The notes under the pieces: model-generated
The model's database searches: none
Seen by the model: only the letters and a program-made list of their open reading frames with translations
Told to the model about the DNA's origin: nothing
Part shown: piece after piece, positions 26,432 to 34,682 of the stretch
How the letters are laid out: every line of letters begins with the position of its first letter
Position numbering within the stretch: position 1 is the first letter of the stretch
Source: Faecalibacter macacae
GTDB lineage: Bacteria; Bacteroidota; Bacteroidia; Flavobacteriales; Weeksellaceae
Reading direction: 5' to 3'
Assembly (NCBI RefSeq): GCF_003687725.1
Contig: NZ_RDOJ01000009.1
Span: 56,674-120,673 of the forward strand
DNA length: 64,000 nucleotides
Made by a program: the position numbers and the translations under genes

Positions 26432-27388
26432 TTAAAATATTGCTTCAGCAACTTTTTTAGTGTTTACAGAATTACTCATGGTATAAAAGTGTAATCCTGG
26501 AACACCAAATTCTAATAATTCTTTACATTGATTAATCGACCATTCGATTCCAATTTCCTTAATAACTTCTTTGTCTTTCGCTTTTAAAACTTCTACAGCT
26601 AAATCTTCTGGTAAATCGATATAAAAATTCTGAGGTATAGAAGTCAAATGATTAAAAGTTGTTAACGGTTTAATACCCGGAATAATCGGAATATTAATAT
26701 CCATTTCTCTGCATTTATTTACAAAATCAAAATATTTCTTGTTATCAAAAAACATCTGAGTTACAATGTAATCAGCACCTAATTCTACTTTCTTTTTCAG
26801 ATAATACATATCCATCGCTAAATTCGGCGATTCAAAATGTTTTTCTGGATATCCTGCAATTCCGATACAAAAATCCATCTGATGTGATTCCTGAATCTCA
26901 TCATCTAAGTATTTTCCATCATTTAAAGCTGTAATTTGATCAATTAAATCTGATGCATGAGCGTGACCACCAATTTCTGGAACAAAAGATTTTTCAGATT
27001 TAATTGGGTCACCACGTAATACCAAAACATTATCAATTCCTAAGAAATTCAAATCAATCAATGCATCTTCCGTGTCTTCTTTTGTAAATCCACCACAAAT
27101 TAAATGCGGAATTGCATCAACCTTATAATGATTTTGAATTGCTGCACAAATCGCAACTGTACCAGGGCGTTTTCTTACCTGATAACGTTTCAATAAACCA
27201 TTATCTTTTTGTTTGTAAATAAATTCTTGTCGATGATAAGTAACATCAATAAAAGCCGGATTTAGTTCCACCAACGGATCCAAAGTCTTAAAAGTGCTTC
27301 TAACATCTTGTCCTTTCAACGGTGGCAAAATCTCTACAGAAAATAATGGTTTTCCATTCGCGCGTTCTATGTGTTCAGTAACTTTCAT
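26432..27388 (-). CDS. metF: 5,10-methylenetetrahydrofolate reductase
   Basis: 318 residues, a TIM-barrel FAD enzyme. FSVEILPPLKG holds the catalytic Glu, FIDVTYHRQEF and VLRGDPIKSEKSF contact flavin and folate, and IGIAGYPEKH plus GADYIVTQMFFDNKKYFDFV complete the barrel. It reduces methylene- to methyl-tetrahydrofolate, the methyl donor for MetH encoded upstream on the same strand. A 1.07-kb non-coding repeat block separates the two genes, so it is unclear whether metF shares the riboswitch-controlled metH transcript. Confidence 0.96.
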   Translation of the reverse strand: MKVTEHIERANGKPLFSVEILPPLKGQDVRSTFKTLDPLVELNPAFIDVTYHRQEFIYKQKDNGLLKRYQVRKRPGTVAICAAIQNHYKVDAIPHLICGGFTKEDTEDALIDLNFLGIDNVLVLRGDPIKSEKSFVPEIGGHAHASDLIDQITALNDGKYLDDEIQESHQMDFCIGIAGYPEKHFESPNLAMDMYYLKKKVELGADYIVTQMFFDNKKYFDFVNKCREMDINIPIIPGIKPLTTFNHLTSIPQNFYIDLPEDLAVEVLKAKDKEVIKEIGIEWSINQCKELLEFGVPGLHFYTMSNSVNTKKVAEAIF

Positions 27389-27486
27389 TTTTTATCATTT
27401 AACGAAATTTGTGTTTCGGACTTCGTTCATTTTTTATATTAATTCCCCGAAATTTAAAATCTATTTTCGGTTTTGTATTTTTATTT

Positions 27487-27586
27487 GGGCGTTCCCTTCG
27501 GTCGGGCTTTCCGTTTCAATCTTTTTTTTGCACTTCGACAAGCTCAGTGACCAAAACAAAAGGATTTCCACTGCAATCCCTAACGC
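27487..27586 (-). ncRNA. structured-looking repeat element upstream of metF
   Basis: The plus strand runs from GGGCGTTCCCTTCGGTCGGG through GGGCTTTCCG to CAATCCCTAACGC. I remember elements with the same ends (minus strand GCGTTAGGGATTG...GCCCGACC...GAACGCCC) in intergenic DNA of many Bacteroidota, with a variable insert in the middle. Here the insert contains CACTTCGACAAGCTCAGTGACC-type hairpin sequence, shortened: arms GGTCACTGA.. and ..TCGAAGTG. No ORF spans it. Whether it is transcribed RNA or a mobile repeat is not known to me; the type given here is tentative. Confidence 0.4.
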
Positions 27587-27614
27587 ATTTTTTTAGTTTT
27601 GTTCTAAGTTCATG

Positions 27615-28447
27615 TCATCTTTAACTCGTTTCAGGATCTCATCCTTTCGATATGCGAAGCTGAACTAAATTCAGCTTGACGATTTTCATCATTTTGAGTA
27701 AAAATCTCAGATTTTTGTATCGAGAAACAAGACGAAACGCTATCATTTTAAGCCTATCGAAGAATCTTTTAAACTCAAAATTCTCTAACTTCTCGATACA
27801 ATTTTCTTTATTTTATTCCGAAAAATCACTCGAAGTGACAATTTAGTCATCCTGAACTCGTTTCAGGACCTCATCCTTTTGATATGCGAAGCTGAACTAA
27901 ATTCAGCTTGACAAATTGGAAATGTCATTCTGAGCTTTTCGAAGAATTTATCAACTCAAAATTCTCTAACTTCTCGATACAATTTTCTTTATTTTATTCC
28001 GAAAAATCACTCGAAGTGACGATTTAGTCATCCTGAACTCGTTTCAGGATCTCATCCTTTGATATGCGAAGCTGAAATAAATTCAGCTTGACGATTTTCA
28101 TCATTTTGAGTAAAAATCTCAGATTTTTGTATCGAGAAATAAGATGAAACGCTATCATTTTAAGCCTGTCGAAGAATCTTTTAAACTCAAAATTCTCTAA
28201 CTTCTCGATACAATTTTCTTTATTTTATTCCGAAAAATCACTCGAAGTGACAATTTAGTCATCCTGAACTCGTTTCAGGATCTCATCCTTTGATATGCGA
28301 AGCTGAAATAATTTCAGCTTGACGATTTTCATCATTTTGAGTAAAAATCTCAGATTTTTGTATCGAGAAATAAGATGAAACGCTATCATTTTAAGCCTGT
28401 CGAAGAATCTTCTAAACTCAAATCTCAAATCTCATCACTCACTACTC
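27615..28447. repeat. tandem array of four ~231-bp palindrome-rich repeats
   Basis: Copies begin at 27615, 27847, 28028 and 28259, each opening with TCATCCTGAACTCGTTTCAG or a close variant. Spacings are 232, 181 and 231 bases; the last copy is cut off near 28447. Each full unit contains inverted repeats: CCTGAA/TTCAGG, GCTGAA/TTCAGC, AAAAATC/GATTTTT, TGTATCGAGAA/TTCTCGATACA (arms at 27716-27726 and 27790-27800 in copy 1) and TCACT/AGTGA. The short second copy has other sequence in place of one hairpin arm. No coding potential; lies between metH and metF. Confidence 0.85.
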
Positions 28448-28457
28448 AAAAACCTAA

Positions 28458-31121
28458 TTAAGCCAAATTAGGACTTAACCAACGTTCAGCTTTTTCGACA
28501 GAAATTCCTTTTCGTTGAGCAAAATCTTCCACTTGATCCATTTTAATTTTTCCTACACCAAAATATTTAGCTTCTGGATTTCCGAAATAGTAACCTGAAA
28601 CCGAAGAAACAGGATACATTGCCAAAGAACTTGTCAAGTTGATTCCAGCATTTTTTTCAACATCTAAAATCTTGAAAATGGTTTCCTTTTCTAAATGATC
28701 AGGACAAGCAGGATAACCAGGCGCAGGACGAATTCCTTTATATTTTTCAGCAATTAATTCATCGTTCGCTAAATTTTCATCAGCTGCATATCCCCAATAT
28801 TCAGTACGAACAACTTTATGTAAGTATTCAGCGTAAGCTTCGGCCAAACGATCAGCAATTGCTTTTACCATAATCGAATTATAATCGTCTAAATTATCTT
28901 GGTATGCTTTGGCAAAATCTTCTATTTCTGTTCCTGCCGTTACTGCAAAAGCACCGATATAATCCTCAATTCCTGAATCTTTTGGTGCAATAAAATCTGA
29001 AATGGATAGGTTAGGAGCGTCTTTTGATTTTTTTGCTTGCTGACGAATTGTATAAAATTCATCTATTTTATTGTTGTTATCATCCAACAATTCAATTGTA
29101 TCATCATTTATCGTGTTAGCTTTGAATAATCCGAATACACCTTTTGGTTGAGCAATATTTTCTTTTTCAATTTTGTTTAGCATTGCTAATGCATCAACAT
29201 ATAATTCTTTTGCGTTGGAACCAACAACTTCATCTTCTAAAATTGCAGGGAATTTTCCATGTAAATCCCAGGTTTTGAAAAATGGAGTCCAATCAATAAA
29301 ATCTTTTAAATCAGAAACACTTGCAGTATGCGTAAAAACACCTAATTGATTTGGATGAAAAGGTTTATTTGTTTCAAAATCGATTTTTAATTTATTAGCT
29401 CTTGCAGCTTCAATCGATAAATATTCTTTAGCTACCGCACGATTCAAGAAGCCTTCACGGATTTTCGTATAATCAGTTTGTGTTTCATTAAACAATTCGT
29501 GTTGTTGAGAACCAATCAATTTTTGACAAACGGTAACCGAACGAGACGCATCTAAAACATGAATCGCCTTATCATATTCTGGAGCTATTTTTACCGCTGT
29601 ATGCGCTTTAGAAGTCGTTGCGCCACCAATCATCAAAGGAATTTGATAATCTAAGCGTTTCATTTCTTTTGCAACATGAACCATTTCGTCCAACGATGGT
29701 GTAATTAACCCTGAAAGTCCAATTACATCTACTTTATTATTCTGCGCTTCTTCTAATATTTTTTCAGCAGAAACCATCACACCTAAATCAATTATCTCAA
29801 AGCCATTACAACTTAAAACAACTGAAACAATGTTTTTACCAATATCATGTACATCGCCTTTTACGGTTGCCATCAAGATTTTAGCTGGTTCTTTATCTGT
29901 TTTATTTTTTAATTTTTCTTCTTCTAAATAGGGTGTAAGGTAAGCAACGGCTTTTTTCATCACACGAGCTGATTTTACCACCTGAGGCAAGAACATTTTA
30001 CCACTCCCGAATAAATCTCCAACGACATTCATTCCATCCATTAAAGGACCTTCAATCACACGAAGAGGAGATTCAATTTTAGCTAAAGCTTCAGCTGTAT
30101 CTTCATCAATAAACTCAGTAATTCCTTTAACTAAAGCAATTTCAATACGTTTTTCTAATGGTAATTCGCGCCAAGCATCGTCTTTTTTCTTTTCTTTTGT
30201 AATTCCTTTTAACCCTTCTGCAAATTCGATTAAACGTTCAGTTGCATCTTCACGTCGATCCAATAAAACATCTTCTACGTGTTCTAATAATTGAGGTTCG
30301 ATATCATCGTAAATCTCAATCATTTCAGGATTAACGATTCCCATATCCATTCCATGATTAATAGCGTGATATAAGAAAGAAGAATGCATCGCTTCACGAA
30401 CCGCATTGTTTCCTCGGAACGAAAACGAAACATTAGAAACTCCACCCGATACTAAAGCGTGAGGTAAGTTTTCTTTGATCCATTTTGTTGCTTCGAAGAA
30501 ATCAATTGCATTGCGGCGATGTTCGTCCATACCAGTTGCAACAGGGAAAATATTCACATCAAAAATGATGTCTTTTGGATTGAATTTTACTTGATTGACT
30601 AATATATCATACGAACGTTTTACAATTTCGATACGTCTTTCGTAATTATCTGCTTGACCATTTTCGTCAAAAGCCATAACGACAGTAGCAGCACCGTAAC
30701 GTTTGATTTTCTTTGCATGTTCGATGAATATTTCTTCACCTTCTTTCAAAGAAATTGAATTCACAATGGCTTTACCTTGAACATTTTTAAGTCCCGCTTC
30801 TATGATTTCCCATTTAGAAGAATCAATCATAATCGGAACTTTTGAAATGTCTGGTTCAGATGCGATAAGTCGTAAAAATTTTACCATCGCAGCAACGCCA
30901 TCAATCATTCCTTCATCCATATTGATATCGATGATTTGTGCGCCACCATCAACTTGGTCACGAGCAACTTGTAAAGCTTCTTCGTGTTTTTCTTCTTTGA
31001 TTAATCGTAAGAATTTTTTAGAACCTGTAACATTGGTACGTTCACCAACATTTACAAAATTTGAATTTTCTCGAACAATTAATGGTTCAAGTCCAGAAAG
31101 TTGAATTTTTATGCTTGACAT
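28458..31121 (-). CDS. metH: methionine synthase, folate/cobalamin/activation subunit (MetH C-terminal part)
   Basis: 887 residues lacking the homocysteine-binding barrel. Residues ~1-270 form the pterin-binding barrel ([42 protein letters not shown]). Residues ~330-560 hold the B12 module, with [11 protein letters not shown], whose His ligates cobalt, [14 protein letters not shown] and [16 protein letters not shown]. The rest is the SAM-dependent reactivation domain ([35 protein letters not shown]). With the subunit encoded just upstream it methylates homocysteine. Its start overlaps the stop of that gene by 13 bases, so the two are coupled. In most bacteria these parts form one ~1,230-residue protein. 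Confidence 0.96.
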   Translation of the reverse strand: MSSIKIQLSGLEPLIVRENSNFVNVGERTNVTGSKKFLRLIKEEKHEEALQVARDQVDGGAQIIDINMDEGMIDGVAAMVKFLRLIASEPDISKVPIMIDSSKWEIIEAGLKNVQGKAIVNSISLKEGEEIFIEHAKKIKRYGAATVVMAFDENGQADNYERRIEIVKRSYDILVNQVKFNPKDIIFDVNIFPVATGMDEHRRNAIDFFEATKWIKENLPHALVSGGVSNVSFSFRGNNAVREAMHSSFLYHAINHGMDMGIVNPEMIEIYDDIEPQLLEHVEDVLLDRREDATERLIEFAEGLKGITKEKKKDDAWRELPLEKRIEIALVKGITEFIDEDTAEALAKIESPLRVIEGPLMDGMNVVGDLFGSGKMFLPQVVKSARVMKKAVAYLTPYLEEEKLKNKTDKEPAKILMATVKGDVHDIGKNIVSVVLSCNGFEIIDLGVMVSAEKILEEAQNNKVDVIGLSGLITPSLDEMVHVAKEMKRLDYQIPLMIGGATTSKAHTAVKIAPEYDKAIHVLDASRSVTVCQKLIGSQQHELFNETQTDYTKIREGFLNRAVAKEYLSIEAARANKLKIDFETNKPFHPNQLGVFTHTASVSDLKDFIDWTPFFKTWDLHGKFPAILEDEVVGSNAKELYVDALAMLNKIEKENIAQPKGVFGLFKANTINDDTIELLDDNNNKIDEFYTIRQQAKKSKDAPNLSISDFIAPKDSGIEDYIGAFAVTAGTEIEDFAKAYQDNLDDYNSIMVKAIADRLAEAYAEYLHKVVRTEYWGYAADENLANDELIAEKYKGIRPAPGYPACPDHLEKETIFKILDVEKNAGINLTSSLAMYPVSSVSGYYFGNPEAKYFGVGKIKMDQVEDFAQRKGISVEKAERWLSPNLA

Positions 31122-32107
31122 GTAACATTAATTTTGCGAGGTTCGTAATCTTTTGCAATTTCAGCCATCATTTGGATGTGTTCTGGTGTTGTACCACAAC
31201 AGCCACCAATGATGTTGACTAATTTTTTTTCTAAAAATGGACGAATATGTTCGCGCATCATTTCAGCAGTTTCATCATAGCCACCAAAAGCATTTGGTAA
31301 ACCAGCATTTGGATAAGCACTTACATAAAATGGAGCTTTATCAGCTAAAACTTCCAAATATGGAATTAAATCTGTTGCACCAAGTGCACAGTTTAATCCT
31401 ACCGAAAGTAAATCGATATGTTCTAAAGAAATTAAAAAAGCTTCAGTTGTTTGACCTGAAAGTGTTCGTCCAGATTTATCAGTAATTGTTCCTGAAGCCA
31501 TTAATGGAATTTCTATTCCAGTTTCTTCAATAGCATCCTGAATACCATAAAATGCTGCTTTAGCATTCAATGTATCAAAAATTGTTTCAACTAAAAGTGC
31601 ATCAACACCAGCTTCAATCATTGTTTTAGCTTGACGATAATAGACATTTGCTAAAGTATCAAAATCAATATCTCGGAAACTTGGATCATTAACTTGCGGA
31701 GAAATTGAAGCCGTTTTATTCGTTGGGCCCAAAGAACCTAATACAAAACGAGGTTTATCTGATGTAGAATATTCTTCGCAAGCTTCTTTTGCTAAACGAA
31801 CTGCCTCACGATTTAATTCGTCCACTAAATCAACCATATCATAATCTTGCATCGAAATGATGTTGGCGTTAAAAGTATTGGTTTCGATTAAATCAGCTCC
31901 AGCAGCTAAATATTCGCAATGTATATCTTTGATGATTTGAGGTTGTGTTAATACTAACAAGTCATTATTTCCCTTTAATGAAGTATGGAAATCTTTGAAT
32001 CGTTCTCCTCTATAATCTTCTTCTTGTAAATTGTGCTTTTGGATCATTGTTCCCATCGCACCATCAAGAATAGCAATTCGCTCTTTTAGTATATCGTTTA
32101 AAGTCAT
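31109..32107 (-). CDS. metH: methionine synthase, homocysteine-binding subunit (MetH N-terminal part)
   Basis: 332 residues from the ATG before [26 protein letters not shown]; the longer frame would run back into the riboswitch. This is the homocysteine S-methyltransferase barrel: [50 protein letters not shown] (zinc-binding Cys) and [12 protein letters not shown] (the two other zinc Cys). It activates homocysteine thiol on zinc and must pair with the separate cobalamin subunit downstream. A SAM-I riboswitch precedes it, so high SAM should switch the operon off. Confidence 0.96.
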   Translation of the reverse strand: MTLNDILKERIAILDGAMGTMIQKHNLQEEDYRGERFKDFHTSLKGNNDLLVLTQPQIIKDIHCEYLAAGADLIETNTFNANIISMQDYDMVDLVDELNREAVRLAKEACEEYSTSDKPRFVLGSLGPTNKTASISPQVNDPSFRDIDFDTLANVYYRQAKTMIEAGVDALLVETIFDTLNAKAAFYGIQDAIEETGIEIPLMASGTITDKSGRTLSGQTTEAFLISLEHIDLLSVGLNCALGATDLIPYLEVLADKAPFYVSAYPNAGLPNAFGGYDETAEMMREHIRPFLEKKLVNIIGGCCGTTPEHIQMMAEIAKDYEPRKINVTCQA

Positions 32108-32154
32108 TTTAATTTGTTTAAACCATATAGCGAAAGTAGAAGAATTTTCTATTT

Positions 32155-32252
32155 CCTTATTTTTCTCTTGAATCGAGTAGGATGTAGCACCCAACAAAAT
32201 TTGGGTTGCTAAGATATCATAGGGCCTAATCCCTCCATCTTTCGTTATAAGG
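32155..32252 (-). promoter_or_regulatory. SAM-I riboswitch upstream of metH
   Basis: On the minus strand: P1 CCTTAT at 32252-32247 pairs with ATAAGG at 32160-32155. Between them are the S-box core GATGGAGGGATTAGGCCC, GCAACC, a P3 hairpin CCCAA/TTGGG, GGTGCTACATCC and a P4 hairpin CTCGA/TCAAGAG-like. These match the SAM-I (S-box) consensus in order. It lies immediately before the metH N-terminal subunit; P1 ends 48 bases from the ATG, so translational or transcriptional control are both possible. Confidence 0.88.
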
Positions 32253-32258
32253 TTAATG

Positions 32259-32266
32259 CAAATTTA
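32259..32266 (-). promoter_or_regulatory. -7 promoter element for the metH riboswitch transcript
   Basis: TAAATTTG on the minus strand, placing the transcription start at about the first base of riboswitch P1. Confidence 0.5.
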
Positions 32267-32597
32267 AGATTATAATTGAATTTTTAGAAAAATTTTCTAT
32301 TTACTATTGATTTATAAAGTTGTGTATTCTGTTATTTAACATTTTTTATTTATTATTATGAATAATATTCGTTTTTGTATTAATATTTTTAAGCAATTTA
32401 TAGTTGTTTTAGAAAACAATTCTACTTTATTTAAAAACTATGGGATTTATAGAGTAATAATCAAAGAAATAATTTTCATGAATTTTAAAGTTATTCTAAT
32501 AATATTCTGTATAAATCATATTATTAGAATAAAATTTATATAAACAATTTAAATAGTAGAATATTTAGAAAATTATTAAATTTTAACATTTTTAAAA

Positions 32598-32630
32598 TTT
32601 GGTATTAAGATTTATAAATCTCTAAATTTG
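32598..32630 (+). promoter_or_regulatory. promoter for the hom riboswitch transcript
   Basis: TTTG at 32598-32601 and TAAATTTG at 32623-32630, 21 bases apart, starting transcription some 20 bases before the riboswitch. Confidence 0.6.
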
Positions 32631-32657
32631 TCAAATAAATAGTTCATTAATATTTCA

Positions 32658-32757
32658 ATTTATCAAGAAAAGTGGAGGGATATGGCCCTGAGAAACTTTA
32701 GCAACCTGAAGTATAATTCAAGGTGCTAATTCCATCCTTTGAGTAAAGGAAAGATGA
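32658..32757 (+). promoter_or_regulatory. SAM-I riboswitch upstream of hom
   Basis: Plus strand: TTTATCAAGAAAAGTGGAGG, then GGATATGGCCCTGA, GAAACTTTAGCAACC, a P3 hairpin, AGGTGCTAATTCCATCC, a P4 hairpin CCTTT/AAAGG, then AAGATGAGTA closing P1. All conserved S-box segments appear in order. Because hom lies 266 bases downstream, the expression platform is the hairpin set at 32766-32835. Confidence 0.9.
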
Positions 32758-32765
32758 GTATAAAC

Positions 32766-32835
32766 TTTAACCAATCATTTTTATATAGTTTTAATTGGTT
32801 AAATCGTTTTTGGACATGCGGTTTAACCAATTTTT
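32766..32835 (+). terminator. riboswitch expression platform with two mutually exclusive hairpins
   Basis: ATTGGTTAAA (32794-32803) can pair with TTTAACCAAT at 32766-32775 or with the same word at 32822-32831. The downstream pairing extends to 13 base pairs (ATTGGTTAAATCG with CGGTTTAACCAAT, one G-U) and is followed by T5, as in an intrinsic terminator. The upstream hairpin is followed by TCGTTTTT. The shared strand means only one can form, fitting an on/off switch coupled to the SAM aptamer. Confidence 0.65.
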
Positions 32836-32895
32836 CACCACTTCTTTCTCGATATTTTGTTTGTAAAATTTTTTTAATAGATAGACAAAATAAAT

Positions 32896-33012
32896 ATGAA
32901 TCAATCAATACAAAATCAATCAATCTATTCAGTAGATAGATCAGAAAAAAACAGTAATAGATTTAGTGATCGTCTGTTCATAACTTTCAATTTGTATTTC
33001 ATTAATATTTAA
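32896..33012 (+). CDS. short leader ORF upstream of hom (uncertain)
   Basis: A 38-codon frame, MNQSIQNQSIYSVDRSEKNSNRF..., lies between the expression platform and hom, ending 13 bases before the hom ATG. It is not rich in Met or Thr, so it does not look like a classical attenuator peptide. It could be the remnant start of a lost gene or chance. Low confidence that it is translated. Confidence 0.25.
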   Translation: MNQSIQNQSIYSVDRSEKNSNRFSDRLFITFNLYFINI

Positions 33013-33025
33013 TCATTTTTTTACC

Positions 33026-34204
33026 ATGCAAAAATTAAATATTGGACTTTTCGGATTTGGAGTTGTTGGAGAAGGTATATATAAGGTGTTAGAAGAAAAG
33101 CCAGAGTTGAATGCTTCAATAAAAAAAATTGTTATTAAAGATAAAGATAAGTTCCGAAATGCGCCATCTGAACTTTTTTCTACTAATGCAAATGATATTT
33201 TAAATGATGAAGAAATAAATGTTGTTGTTGAATTAATATCGGATTCAGATGCAGCTTATACCATAATTAAAAAAGCATTCAACAATAAGAAACATGTTGT
33301 AAGTGCGAATAAGAAATTAATTGCTGAAAATCACCTTGAATTATTACAGCTGCAAAAAGAAAATGATGTTTCGTTTTTATATGAAGCATCTGTTTGTGGA
33401 TCGGTTCCTATAATTAGAAATTTAGAGGAATATTTTGATAATGATTTATTGAATTACGTTTCAGGAATTGTAAATGGAACAACTAATTACATTTTAACTA
33501 AAATGGCTAATGAAAATGATACATATCAAGATGCTTTAAAAGCGGCTCAAGAAAATGGTTTTGCTGAAGCAGATCCTACGGCAGACGTTGAAGGGTTTGA
33601 TGCAGCACATAAATTAACAATTATTACTTTACATGCTTTTGGCAGAAAGATTGAATCGAATGATGTGATTAGGAAAGGAATTACATCATTGAAAACTAAG
33701 GATTTTGAATATGCAAAAGAAAAAGGTTTTACAATTAAACTGATTGCAAATTCACGAATTATTAATGAAAATGGAGAGTTAATTTCGACTGTTTTACCAA
33801 CATTTGTAAAGCTTGATAAGACAATTGCATTAGTAAATAATGAGTATAATGGTGTTTTAATAGGAAGTTCTTTATCAGATGAACAATTTTTGTATGGAAA
33901 AGGAGCGGGACGGTTTCCAACTTCGTCAGCTGTTTTAAGTGATATTTCAGCTTTACAATATGATTATCAATATTCGATTAGAAAGAAATCTGATAAAAAT
34001 ATTATAGTAAATAAATCAGGAAAAGTTAAAGTCTATTTGGGTTCTGAAACAGAAGTTTCAGGAATTAAAGACTTTTTTGAAGATATTGAAGAACGATACC
34101 AAAGTAATTCTTATAATCATATTATTGGAACAATTTCTATTGTTCATTTAAAGAATCAGAAATTGTTGAATGATGAAAGATTATCTTTAATCGTATTCGA
34201 GTAA
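33026..34204 (+). CDS. hom: homoserine dehydrogenase
   Basis: 392 residues. NAD(P)-binding LNIGLFGFGVVGEG at the N-terminus, VVSANKKLIAENH (conserved Lys), YEASVCGSVPIIR, VNGTTNYILTKM and EADPTADVEGFDAAHKLTII, with the catalytic Asp/Lys region, then a shortened C-terminal part with no clear ACT domain. It reduces aspartate semialdehyde to homoserine, the branch point to Met and Thr. Unlike many homologues it is not fused to aspartokinase. Control by a SAM riboswitch ties it to methionine synthesis; no metX or metY lies alongside. Confidence 0.93.
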   Translation: MQKLNIGLFGFGVVGEGIYKVLEEKPELNASIKKIVIKDKDKFRNAPSELFSTNANDILNDEEINVVVELISDSDAAYTIIKKAFNNKKHVVSANKKLIAENHLELLQLQKENDVSFLYEASVCGSVPIIRNLEEYFDNDLLNYVSGIVNGTTNYILTKMANENDTYQDALKAAQENGFAEADPTADVEGFDAAHKLTIITLHAFGRKIESNDVIRKGITSLKTKDFEYAKEKGFTIKLIANSRIINENGELISTVLPTFVKLDKTIALVNNEYNGVLIGSSLSDEQFLYGKGAGRFPTSSAVLSDISALQYDYQYSIRKKSDKNIIVNKSGKVKVYLGSETEVSGIKDFFEDIEERYQSNSYNHIIGTISIVHLKNQKLLNDERLSLIVFE

Positions 34205-34217
34205 TTTTTGTGGTGTT

Positions 34218-34249
34218 AAAAAAGAGTAACAGAAATGTTACTCTTTTTT
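34218..34249. terminator. bidirectional terminator after hom
   Basis: AAAAAAGAGTAAC / GTTACTCTTTTTT, shared with the converging thioredoxin-like gene. Confidence 0.8.
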
Positions 34250-34681
34250 TATTTGTATAAATAATTGTTCGAAATTTTTCTTTTTAATCAATCCTGAAAA
34301 CTTTCCTAAAACTTCTAAATTTTCATCTAAAATTATCCATAAAGGAAAAGCAATATCTTTATTTGGAACAAATTCTGTAACAAAAGAATGTGTTTTATTT
34401 TGTGAATTAGGTTGATATTTTTGATCTAAGAATTCTATTACTTCTTCCGATTCCCCATTTAATTTTATATAATAGAAATCTGTATTTAGTTTAGATTTTA
34501 TGGTTGGATGTTTTTCAATTTCTTTCTCTTGTATTTTACAAACACCACACCAATCTGTGCTAAAATAAAGGAATATCGGTTTTGAATTTTGTTTAAACTG
34601 TTGATTGAAATCTTTTAAATCAAACTGAGCTTGAACAAAAGTAAATGTTAAACAAAAAAGAAGAAATAGCCAATTTTTCAT
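34238..34681 (-). CDS. periplasmic thioredoxin-like protein
   Basis: 147 residues from the Met in MKNWLFLLFCLTFTFVQAQF, a signal peptide; the longer frame extends into the upstream gene. FLYFSTDWCGVCKIQEKEI gives a redox motif CGVC, and a thioredoxin fold follows, with FPLWIILDENLEVLGKFSGL (cis-Pro region FPLW). It starts one base after the stop of the TonB receptor gene, so it belongs to the same metal-regulated operon. It may keep Cys residues of the receptor (which has a CNVC pair in its plug) or a metal ligand reduced; that link is inference. Confidence 0.85.
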   Translation of the reverse strand: MKNWLFLLFCLTFTFVQAQFDLKDFNQQFKQNSKPIFLYFSTDWCGVCKIQEKEIEKHPTIKSKLNTDFYYIKLNGESEEVIEFLDQKYQPNSQNKTHSFVTEFVPNKDIAFPLWIILDENLEVLGKFSGLIKKKNFEQLFIQIKKE

Positions 34682-34682
34682 T

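Noticed and set aside
27615..28447. Repeats considered as a CRISPR array
   Set aside because: Units are 181-232 bp and nearly identical throughout, with no short repeat and unique spacer pattern, and no cas genes nearby.
32739..32939. Overlapping frames on both strands after the hom riboswitch
   Set aside because: They cover the riboswitch P1/P4 region and the hairpin platform and have no protein-like composition.
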